Shown here: positions 57,417 through 64,000 of the stretch, one piece after another
How the letters are laid out: every line of letters starts with the position of its first letter
Position numbering within the stretch: the first letter of the stretch is position 1
Assembly: GCF_002192415.1 (NCBI RefSeq)
Contig: NZ_CP021780.1
Coordinates: 7,068,001 to 7,132,000 of the forward strand
Length of the DNA stretch: 64,000 bases
Direction of reading: 5' to 3'
From: Paenibacillus donghaensis
GTDB lineage: Bacteria; Bacillota; Bacilli; Paenibacillales; Paenibacillaceae
The notes under the pieces: generated by a model
Seen by the model: only the letters and a program-made list of their open reading frames with translations
Told to the model about the DNA's origin: nothing
Databases searched by the model: none
Position numbers and translations under genes: made by a program

Positions 57417-59033
57417 ATGATTCCACAATATTTGGTTGATTTTGATCTAGGAGAGCTCCCCGTAGTCCAAACGGATTGTATTGTCATTGGTTCAGGCATC
57501 GCTGGTCTGTTCGCAGCCATCAAGGCCAGTGAGGACCGGCGGGTGATTATGATAACCAAAAAAACGCTGATGGAAAGCAATACCCGTTATGCCCAAGGCG
57601 GTATAGCGGCTGTTATTGCTGAGGATGACTCCCCTGCCTACCACCGTCAGGATACTTTAATGGCCGGGGCGGGACTTTGCTCATCGGCCGCGGTGGATGT
57701 TCTGGTCAATGAAGGACCGGAGGGTGTACATGAGCTGATCCGGCTCGGCACGCTGTTTGACAAGGAGGACGGTGTGCTTGCCCTGACTAAGGAAGGCGCC
57801 CATAGCCACCGCCGTATTCTTCATGCCAATGGCGATGCGACTGGTTATGAGATTGTACGTGCTCTGGCAGAGCAGGTAGCAGAGCATAAGAATATTGAAG
57901 TGTGGGATGATCATTATGTCATAGATCTGATTACGGATGGCGGAGAATGTGTGGGTGCGCTGCTGCAGCGGCCAGGTGGCGGTCGCCTGTTTCTGCAGGG
58001 AGATGCCACGATTCTCTGCTCCGGCGGCGCAGGGCAGTTATACCGTTATACGACCAACCCCGAAGTAGCTACCGGAGATGGAGTGGCTATTGCCTACCGC
58101 GCCGGAGCCCATGTTCGTGATATGGAATTTATCCAGTTTCACCCGACCGCGCTCAGTTATCCCGGGGCACCCCGTTTCCTGATCTCCGAGGCTGTCCGGG
58201 GTGAAGGGGCCGTCTTGCGCAATATTAAGGGAGAGCGGTTCATGGACAGATATCATGAGCTGTTAGAGCTGGCTCCGCGTGATATCGTAGCCCGGGCTAT
58301 CGTCAGTGAGATGGAGCTTACCAAATCAACTTTTGTATATCTGGATATTACCCATGAATCAGTGGATATGGTGAAGCACCGTTTTCCGACCATTTATGAG
58401 ACTTGCATGGGATATGGACTGGATATTACAAGTGACTGGATTCCTGTGGCTCCGGCTGCGCATTATATGATGGGGGGCATCAAGACCGATCTGAATGGAG
58501 AGAGCAATATTTCCCGTTTGTTTGCCTGTGGGGAGGTCTCCTCGACTGGACTGCATGGTGCAAACCGGCTGGCCAGTAATTCATTGTCCGAGGCTATAGT
58601 GTTCGGGCGGCGGATTATAGAGCGGATACGTGAGCTGCAGCCGCTGCAGCGTGATCAGGTAGCGGTAAGCTGCAAGCTGGGGCGTGTGGAATCACCAACG
58701 CAGGCTATTGTGGAAAGACGGCTGAAGCTGCAGAAAGTCATGGTCCGTTATGCCGGTCTGCGGCGTAATGAGGATATGCTGCATAAAGGTCTTGAAGAGT
58801 TGAAGCGGCAGCTGCCGATCTTTAACTCTTGCTTAACTAAACGTGAAGAATACGAATTCGCCAATATGCTCACCTGCTGCCTGTTGATTACAGAATCGGC
58901 ACTGGCACGTGAAGAAAGCCGTGGTGCGCATTACCGTGAGGATTATCCGAAACGTGATGACGCCCGCTGGCAGAGACATCTGCTGCAGATACGTGAGCTG
59001 GGACTAGTGGAGGAATTAAGTGATGATGTTTAA
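57417..59033 (+). CDS. nadB: L-aspartate oxidase
   Basis: 538 residues. It oxidises L-aspartate to iminoaspartate for NadA. FAD-binding GSGIAG at 25-30, NTRYAQGGIAAV, the HSHRRILHANGD-type substrate region, EFIQFHPTALSYPG and GEVSSTGLHGANRLASNSLSE. It overlaps the nadC start region by 11-14 nt. Starts at ATG 57417, 39 nt after nadA. Confidence 0.96.
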   Translation: MIPQYLVDFDLGELPVVQTDCIVIGSGIAGLFAAIKASEDRRVIMITKKTLMESNTRYAQGGIAAVIAEDDSPAYHRQDTLMAGAGLCSSAAVDVLVNEGPEGVHELIRLGTLFDKEDGVLALTKEGAHSHRRILHANGDATGYEIVRALAEQVAEHKNIEVWDDHYVIDLITDGGECVGALLQRPGGGRLFLQGDATILCSGGAGQLYRYTTNPEVATGDGVAIAYRAGAHVRDMEFIQFHPTALSYPGAPRFLISEAVRGEGAVLRNIKGERFMDRYHELLELAPRDIVARAIVSEMELTKSTFVYLDITHESVDMVKHRFPTIYETCMGYGLDITSDWIPVAPAAHYMMGGIKTDLNGESNISRLFACGEVSSTGLHGANRLASNSLSEAIVFGRRIIERIRELQPLQRDQVAVSCKLGRVESPTQAIVERRLKLQKVMVRYAGLRRNEDMLHKGLEELKRQLPIFNSCLTKREEYEFANMLTCCLLITESALAREESRGAHYREDYPKRDDARWQRHLLQIRELGLVEELSDDV

Positions 59034-59898
59034 TGGCTATAATGAAGAGCTGCTGCAATCCATCAAGGGCTGGCTGCATGAGGATGTTGGCTCTGGAGAT
59101 ATTACAACCCGTACAACGATTGCCACTGGCCATGAATCGAAAGGGATTATTCATGCTAAGGAAGATGGAATCATCTGCGGCATTCCTGTAGCGGAGCTGG
59201 TGTTTGAAGTGGTGGATCCTACGCTGATTTTTACTGCTTTTGTTAAAGAAGGGCAACGCGTTTCCAAGGGAACTGTGATCGCCGAAGTGGAAGGCAGCAC
59301 GCATGCCATTCTGACAGGGGAGCGTCTGGCGCTTAATCTGATGCAGCGCTTATCAGGTGTGGCCTCGAGAACGGCTGCATTCGTGGAGGAACTGGACGGC
59401 TTGCCTACCCGGCTGGTCGATACGCGCAAAACCACCCCGGGCCACCGGATGCTGGAGAAATATGCAGTCCGGGTCGGTGGCGGAGCCAACCATCGTTATG
59501 GTTTATATGATGCCGTAATGATCAAAGATAACCATATCAAAGGAGCCGGCGGGATACGCCAGGCGGTCTCGCGTGCACGGGCAAACATCCCGCACACGAT
59601 GACAATCGAGGTGGAGACGGAGAATCTGGAACAGGTGGAGGAAGCCCTGGCCGCAGGTGCCGATATTATCATGCTTGACAATATGTCCACCGATATGATG
59701 AAGCAGGCGGTGAAGAGAATCAAGACCAAAGCACCTCATGTCAAGACAGAGGCGTCCGGCAATGTCTCTCTGGAAACCGTGCGTGCCATTGCAGAATCCG
59801 GCGTAGAAGTGATCTCTGTAGGACGGCTGACCTATTCCTTCTCAAGTCTGGACATCAGTCTGGATCTCAATGCCAAGAAGGAGGGATCGCGCTCATGA
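59023..59898 (+). CDS. nadC: Nicotinate-nucleotide pyrophosphorylase (carboxylating)
   Basis: 291 residues. Quinolinate phosphoribosyltransferase: GERLALNLMQRLSGVAS, DTRKTTPGHRMLEKYAVRVGG (shown in part), HRYGLYDAVMIKDNH and EVSNVSLE-like ASGNVSLETVRA. It needs PRPP from prs. Three adjacent starts exist (GTG 59020, ATG 59023, ATG 59026); GGAGG at 59009-59013 fits ATG 59023 best. It overlaps nadB and, by 4 nt, coaX. Confidence 0.95.
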   Translation: MMFNGYNEELLQSIKGWLHEDVGSGDITTRTTIATGHESKGIIHAKEDGIICGIPVAELVFEVVDPTLIFTAFVKEGQRVSKGTVIAEVEGSTHAILTGERLALNLMQRLSGVASRTAAFVEELDGLPTRLVDTRKTTPGHRMLEKYAVRVGGGANHRYGLYDAVMIKDNHIKGAGGIRQAVSRARANIPHTMTIEVETENLEQVEEALAAGADIIMLDNMSTDMMKQAVKRIKTKAPHVKTEASGNVSLETVRAIAESGVEVISVGRLTYSFSSLDISLDLNAKKEGSRS

Positions 59899-60662
59899 TG
59901 CTGGCTGTAGATATCGGCAATACCAATATTGTCCTGGGCGTGTACAAGCAGCGCGAGCTGCTGCATCATTTCCGGCTAAGCACGGCGCGCCAGTCCACGG
60001 TAGATGAGTATGGGGTGCTGATTCACAATTTATTTACGATGTCCGGCATCGCGGTCAATCAGGTGGAGGGAGTGATCATCTCTTCGGTGGTACCGCCCCT
60101 GGTCCAGACGATTGTCGACATGTGTGTCAAATATATCGGCAAGGACCCGCTGCTCGTTGGCCCCGGAATTAAGACAGGTCTTAACCTGCGTTATGAGAAT
60201 CCGCGCGAAGTAGGGGCTGACCGTATTGTGAATGCGGTTGCCGCTATCGAGCAATACAAATGTCCGCTCGTCGTAGTTGATTTCGGCACAGCCACTACGT
60301 TTGATTGTATAGATTCAGGCTCCAATTATCTGGGTGGAGCGATTGTTCCCGGCTTAGGTATCTCTACAGAAGCATTATATCAGCGGGCTTCGAAGCTGCC
60401 GCGGATTGAGCTGGAGAAGCCGAAGAAGGTAATCGGCCGCAATACGGTGCATGCGATGCAGGCAGGGATTATTTTTGGCTATGCCGGTCAGGTGGAAGGA
60501 ATCGTAAGACGGATTAAGGTGGAGATGAATGCGCCTAACCTGAAGGTAATTGCTACCGGCGGCCTTGCGCAGTTGATTGCCGGGGAGACTGACTGTATTG
60601 ATGAAGTAAATCCTCTGCTGACACTGGAAGGATTGCGAATTATTTACGACCGCAACAAATAA
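59895..60662 (+). CDS. coaX: Type III pantothenate kinase
   Basis: 255 residues. First step of CoA synthesis. ASKHA fold: DIGNTN (6-11) with the catalytic Asp6, GADRIVNAVAA, VDFGTATTFD and GGAIVPGLGIS. SD AGGAGGG is 9 nt before ATG 59895; the next codon is also ATG. The ATGA overlap with nadC couples it to the NAD genes, so two cofactor pathways share one message. Confidence 0.96.
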   Translation: MMLAVDIGNTNIVLGVYKQRELLHHFRLSTARQSTVDEYGVLIHNLFTMSGIAVNQVEGVIISSVVPPLVQTIVDMCVKYIGKDPLLVGPGIKTGLNLRYENPREVGADRIVNAVAAIEQYKCPLVVVDFGTATTFDCIDSGSNYLGGAIVPGLGISTEALYQRASKLPRIELEKPKKVIGRNTVHAMQAGIIFGYAGQVEGIVRRIKVEMNAPNLKVIATGGLAQLIAGETDCIDEVNPLLTLEGLRIIYDRNK

Positions 60663-60710
60663 AGATAAAGAAGCCTGGAGAGGCTGAAGGACAGGAGGAG
60701 TATGCACCCC

Positions 60711-61595
60711 ATGGACAAAAAGAGAGATCGGCTTATACGCGGGACGGCACTGAATGGCAGAGTAAGAGCCTTTGCTGTCCGTACAACGAATTTAGTGGAA
60801 GAATTGCGGCGCAGACACGATACCTATCCTACGGCTACGGCTGCGCTTGGACGTACGCTCACCGCTGCGGCCATGATGGGCGCAATGCTGAAGGGTCAGG
60901 AGAAGCTGAGCATTCTGGTAAAAGGCGACGGCCCTATCGGGCAGATTACGGCAGAAGCCAATGCGTATGGGGAAGTACGCGGTTATGTGCGCAACCCGCA
61001 TGTTCACCTGCCGAGCAACGCTCTGGGCAAGCTGGATGTGGCCGGAGCCGTGGGAACGGACGGCTTCATTGATATCATCAAGGATCTGGGCATGAAGGAG
61101 CCATACCGGGGCAGTATACCGATTGTTTCCGGTGAGCTGGGTGACGATTTCACCTATTACTTTGCCGTTTCCGAGCAGACACCAGCTGCGGTTGGACTGG
61201 GTGTGCTGGTAGATACGGATAATTCGGTTATTGTGGCTGGTGGATTCATTGTACAGCTGCTTCCGGGTCTTACCGATGCCGAGATTACCGAGATTGAGCA
61301 GACGGTAGGCTCCATGCCATCGGTAACCACGTTGCTCGATCAGGGACTGGAGCCTGAGGATATGCTGCGTTTTCTTTTGCCTGATGCGGTCGTCATGGAT
61401 GAGCTGGATATTAACTTTGTGTGTCAATGCTCTCGTGAACGGATTGAGCAGACGTTGGTGAGCCTTGGAGCGCATGAGCTGGAGCGGTTGATTGAAGAGG
61501 ATGAGCAGGCTGAAGTAGTCTGTCATTATTGCAATGAGGCGTATGTATTTGAAAAGGATGAGCTGCAGGTGATTCTGGACCAAGCGAAAGCTTGA
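60711..61595 (+). CDS. hslO: Redox-regulated chaperone Hsp33
   Basis: 294 residues. The C-terminal zinc switch is present as CQC and CHYC, separated by about 30 residues; oxidation of these cysteines activates holdase function. The N-terminal core has PTATAALGRTLTAAAMMGAMLKG and GELGDDFTYYFAVSEQ. ATG 60702 lies only 3 nt from the SD AGGAGGAG; ATG 60711 has normal spacing and matches the family start MDKKRDRLIRG. Confidence 0.95.
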   Translation: MDKKRDRLIRGTALNGRVRAFAVRTTNLVEELRRRHDTYPTATAALGRTLTAAAMMGAMLKGQEKLSILVKGDGPIGQITAEANAYGEVRGYVRNPHVHLPSNALGKLDVAGAVGTDGFIDIIKDLGMKEPYRGSIPIVSGELGDDFTYYFAVSEQTPAAVGLGVLVDTDNSVIVAGGFIVQLLPGLTDAEITEIEQTVGSMPSVTTLLDQGLEPEDMLRFLLPDAVVMDELDINFVCQCSRERIEQTLVSLGAHELERLIEEDEQAEVVCHYCNEAYVFEKDELQVILDQAKA

Positions 61596-61621
61596 GGCGG
61601 ATGACAAGACAGGAGCGCGTT

Positions 61622-62536
61622 ATGCGCAATGCCGTCGTTATTCTGGCTGTTGCGGCAGTAGTTCTTGGAGGTCTTTTGATCTGGAGCCTGCACGCAGTAA
61701 TTGTACTGAAAGAACATGAAGCAGAACAGGAGCCGCAGGATGTGGCAACAGCTGCCGGGCAGCCAATATCCGAACATCAATGGGTAGATGAGCTTAAGAA
61801 AAAAAACGGAGAAGAAGTGCTGCTGGGCATGATCAACCACATCGTAGTTGGCAAAGAGGCAACCCTACTTGCCATCCACATTAGCGAGCACGATATCGAC
61901 CAAGAGCTCAAACGTATAATTTCAGGATACGGCTCCGAAGAACAATATTACGTAGAGATGCGCCATGAGCTGGGCTTAACTCGTGAGGAAGTGCGGGTTG
62001 AGACATTGTACCGCATGACGCTCCGGGCAATAGCCACCGCAGGGATTACTATTAGCGAAGCCGAGATTGATCAGTACCTGGAGCAGAACGCTGAAAGGCT
62101 TACCCCAAGGAAGCAGCTTCAGCTCTCTATGATCACGGTGGCCTCCTATGAAGAGGCGCAACTGGTAATGGACCAGCTGGAGCAGGGCGAGGACTTCGCC
62201 GAACTTGCCAAGGAACTGTCGACCGATCAGGAGAGCGGCCGAAGGGGCGGAAGTCTGGGGCTGGTAGAAGAGGGCGATCCCTTCTGGCCAGAGGAGCTGC
62301 TTGACACTGCAGCCGGACTTGAGCCGGGGGATATTGCCGGTCCGCTGGAGAAGGATGAGGAATTTGCCGTGATCCGGCTGGAGGAAATGTTCACACCCGA
62401 GGCACCTGATCCGGCGGAGGTACGTGCTTTGGTGCGCCAGGAGCTGGCTCTGGAGCAGGCAGCCCCTCTCCAGCAGGTGGAAAGTGACTTGCGGGCCAAA
62501 TATGATGTTTCAATAGATATTGACAACCGCCGGTAA
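61622..62536 (+). CDS. PrsA-like peptidyl-prolyl isomerase, membrane-anchored (YacD-like)
   Basis: 304 residues. One N-terminal membrane helix (about 3-24) without a lipobox, a SurA_N-like helical region, and a parvulin domain (about 162-255: QLSMITVASYEEAQ, EDFAELAKELSTDQESGRRGGSLG). It probably folds exported proteins outside the membrane. The frame opens at TTG 61592 overlapping hslO, but AGGAG (61611-61615) favours ATG 61622. It sits between hslO and cysK like yacD in B. subtilis, and is the second PpiC-type protein in the window. Confidence 0.85.
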   Translation: MRNAVVILAVAAVVLGGLLIWSLHAVIVLKEHEAEQEPQDVATAAGQPISEHQWVDELKKKNGEEVLLGMINHIVVGKEATLLAIHISEHDIDQELKRIISGYGSEEQYYVEMRHELGLTREEVRVETLYRMTLRAIATAGITISEAEIDQYLEQNAERLTPRKQLQLSMITVASYEEAQLVMDQLEQGEDFAELAKELSTDQESGRRGGSLGLVEEGDPFWPEELLDTAAGLEPGDIAGPLEKDEEFAVIRLEEMFTPEAPDPAEVRALVRQELALEQAAPLQQVESDLRAKYDVSIDIDNRR

Positions 62537-62586
62537 GATTGATAATATGAGGATATCGTAATACCTACTGATTTAGTCGGAAATGC
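62520..62586 (+). promoter_or_regulatory. cysK promoter with possible CymR site
   Basis: TTGACA (62520-62525), 17-bp spacer, TAATAT (62543-62548). Immediately downstream, TAATACCTACTGATTTAGTC followed by GGAAAT (about 62559-62586) resembles the CymR operator found at cysteine genes in Bacillales. The operator call is tentative. Confidence 0.5.
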
Positions 62587-62651
62587 TTCATCATCATACA
62601 CAGCAAGAGATGTTCTCTTATTTATCTACCATACCAAGGAGGTTTTTGTTC

Positions 62652-63590
62652 ATGGCTAAAGTCGTCAATAATGTAACGGAACTGATCGGAGGTACTCCGC
62701 TTGTTCGTCTGAACCGGATCGTCAATGAAGGCTACGCAGATATCTATCTGAAGCTCGAATATCAGAATCCCGGCTCCAGCGTGAAGGACCGGATTGCGAT
62801 CAGCATTGTGGAAGAAGCCGAGAAGGAAGGCCTTCTGAAGCCCGGCGGAACGATCGTGGAAGCAACCAGCGGAAATACCGGTATCGGTCTGGCGCTTGTA
62901 GCCGCTGCCAAGGGCTACAAGGCAGTTATCGTAATGCCGGAAACCATGAGCTTGGAACGCCGCAACCTTCTGCGCGCCTATGGAGCAGAATTGGTTCTGA
63001 CTCCTGGATCTGAAGGTATGAACGGAGCGGTTAAGAAAGCCGAACAGATTCTGGCTGAGAACCCAAGCTACTTCCTGGCAGAGCAGTTCAAGAACAAGGC
63101 CAATGTGAAGATTCACCGGGAAACAACCGGACCTGAGATTGTAGAAGCGATTGAGTCCATTGGCGGACCACTCGATGCTTTCATCGCCGGGATCGGCACA
63201 GGCGGAACCATCTCCGGCGCTGGAGAAGTGCTGAAGAGCAAATACCCAGATGTGAAGATCTACGCGGTTGAGCCTGCGGCTTCACCTATTCTGGCAGGCG
63301 GCAAACCTGGCCCCCACAAGATTCAAGGGATCGGAGCCAACTTCATTCCTGAGATTCTGAACCAGAGTATTTATGATGAAATCATTCATGTTGAGAACGA
63401 TGAGGCTTTCGAAACTGCGCGCCGTGTAGCCAAGGAAGAAGGCGTGCTGTCTGGAATTTCCTCTGGCGCCGCTGTATTTGCAGCCCTTAAAGTCGCCAAA
63501 GAGCTAGGTGCAGGTAAGAAGGTTGTCGTGATTATTCCAAGTAACGGTGAACGTTACCTGAGCACACCGCTCTACAACTTCGAAGTTTAA
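62652..63590 (+). CDS. cysK: Cysteine synthase (O-acetylserine sulfhydrylase)
   Basis: 312 residues. Makes cysteine from O-acetylserine and sulfide. PLP Lys45 in NPGSSVKDR, substrate loop [12 protein letters not shown], and the phosphate loop [12 protein letters not shown]. In B. subtilis CysK also acts with CymR as cysteine sensor. The frame is open to 62583, but AAGGAGG (62636-62642) selects ATG 62652, the usual family start [13 protein letters not shown]. Confidence 0.97.
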   Translation: MAKVVNNVTELIGGTPLVRLNRIVNEGYADIYLKLEYQNPGSSVKDRIAISIVEEAEKEGLLKPGGTIVEATSGNTGIGLALVAAAKGYKAVIVMPETMSLERRNLLRAYGAELVLTPGSEGMNGAVKKAEQILAENPSYFLAEQFKNKANVKIHRETTGPEIVEAIESIGGPLDAFIAGIGTGGTISGAGEVLKSKYPDVKIYAVEPAASPILAGGKPGPHKIQGIGANFIPEILNQSIYDEIIHVENDEAFETARRVAKEEGVLSGISSGAAVFAALKVAKELGAGKKVVVIIPSNGERYLSTPLYNFEV

Positions 63591-63607
63591 TTCAGCTAAT
63601 ACACAGG

Positions 63608-63650
63608 AGCCTTCTATCCGCTTGTACAGGGAGGAAGGCTTTTCTTTTTT
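63608..63650 (+). terminator. Intrinsic terminator of cysK
   Basis: AGCCTTC (63608-63614) pairs with GAAGGCT (63634-63640), followed by TTTCTTTTTT. Confidence 0.8.
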
Positions 63651-63738
63651 CTGAAATTCATACCAGGGCTTTTCAAAGAGCAGTGAGTACAGTATACTGA
63701 CAGGCAACAAACAATGGTTCACTTTTAGGGGGATGGCT

Positions 63739-64000
63739 TTGGAGATCATCACGGCATGGCAGGAGTGGGAACAATGGGCGGACCAGGAATGGAACATGCT
63801 CCCCCTGATTATCAGAGAATCCGAGCAAGGGAAGGGACTGCCGGCATCCTGGACAACAGCCTGGGAATTAGCTTCGTCTTATTCTGTAGTTCTGGAGAGT
63901 GGAAAGGGCGGGCGGTACACCTATCTTGGACTGAATCCGGTATCCGTATTGCAAGGGAAAGCACACAGTGCGCAGGTATTCACACTGCCTTCCGAGCTAA
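63739..64000 (+). CDS. pabB: Aminodeoxychorismate synthase component I, N-terminal part (runs off window)
   Basis: 87 codons to the end of the window. ASSYSVVLESGKGGRYTYLGLNP is the N-terminal signature of TrpE/PabB-type chorismate enzymes. Location after cysK matches B. subtilis pabB (folate synthesis), which favours PabB over TrpE. ATG 63733 touches the SD AGGGGG (63727-63732), so TTG 63739, 6 nt away, is the likelier start. The catalytic domain is outside the window. Confidence 0.85.
   Translation, partial: MEIITAWQEWEQWADQEWNMLPLIIRESEQGKGLPASWTTAWELASSYSVVLESGKGGRYTYLGLNPVSVLQGKAHSAQVFTLPSEL

Noticed and set aside
60792..61607. 271-codon open frame on the - strand
   Set aside because: Antisense to hslO, no SD or domain.
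62537..62651. T-box or S-box leader for cysK
   Set aside because: The 115-nt leader is too short and lacks T-box and S-box conserved blocks and a terminator.

Overview
The window is chromosomal DNA from a low-to-moderate G+C, endospore-forming member of the Bacillales, most likely Paenibacillus. The evidence is the sporulation gene set (gin, yabG, sspF, spoVG, fin, spoVT, yabP, yabQ, spoIIE), the gene order, which follows the Bacillus subtilis origin-proximal region from gyrB to pabB almost gene for gene, and a Paenibacillus-like 16S rRNA. Nearly all genes lie on the + strand, as expected for the right replichore just after oriC. It is core genome: I see no phage, insertion sequence, CRISPR array or tRNA gene.

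Layout. 0-5.4 kb: end of gyrB, a YheC/YheD ATP-grasp gene on the opposite strand, gyrA and an HD-GYP protein. 5.4-11.1 kb: a complete rRNA operon (two promoters, 16S, tRNA-free spacer, 23S with a 134-nt extra hairpin, 5S, terminator). 11.4-20.4 kb: a lipoprotein, a membrane protein on the - strand, then gin, a YaaO-like decarboxylase, tmk, darA, yaaR, holB, ricT, yabA, yabB and rsmI. 20.5-23.3 kb: abrB on the - strand, an HD phosphohydrolase and tatD; metS, which sits here in B. subtilis, is absent. 23.3-28.7 kb: a cyclic-di-AMP riboswitch driving yabE, then rnmV, ksgA, yabG, veg and sspF. 28.9-35.2 kb: ispE, purR, spoVG, glmU, prs, a small - strand gene, pth and fin. 35.3-44.1 kb: mfd, a PpiC-type lipoprotein, spoVT, yabM and mazG. 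44.4-53.9 kb: hbs, rqcP, yabP, yabQ, divIC, yabR, spoIIE, yabS, yabT, tilS and hpt. 54-64 kb: ftsH, the NAD genes nadA-nadB-nadC (inserted here relative to B. subtilis), coaX, hslO, a PrsA-like foldase, cysK and the start of pabB.

Functionally the region mixes replication and repair (gyrase, HolB, YabA, Mfd), translation and RNA maturation (rRNA, KsgA, RsmI, RnmV, Pth, TilS, RqcP), cofactor and nucleotide supply (tmk, prs, hpt, nadABC, coaX, cysK, pabB), and commitment to sporulation. Visible control elements include Spo0A boxes at abrB, a sigma-H promoter at spoVG, a wide-spaced spoIIE promoter, two perfect consensus promoters in front of veg, and a c-di-AMP riboswitch a few kilobases from the c-di-AMP receptor gene darA.

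Least explained parts: a four-copy structured intergenic repeat (near 4.2, 20.5, 44.2 and 56.2 kb), the large extra hairpin in helix 45 of the 23S rRNA, and an attenuator-like leader before glmU. Several start codons were moved from the longest open frame because a Shine-Dalgarno (SD) sequence clearly selects an internal start; each case is noted.
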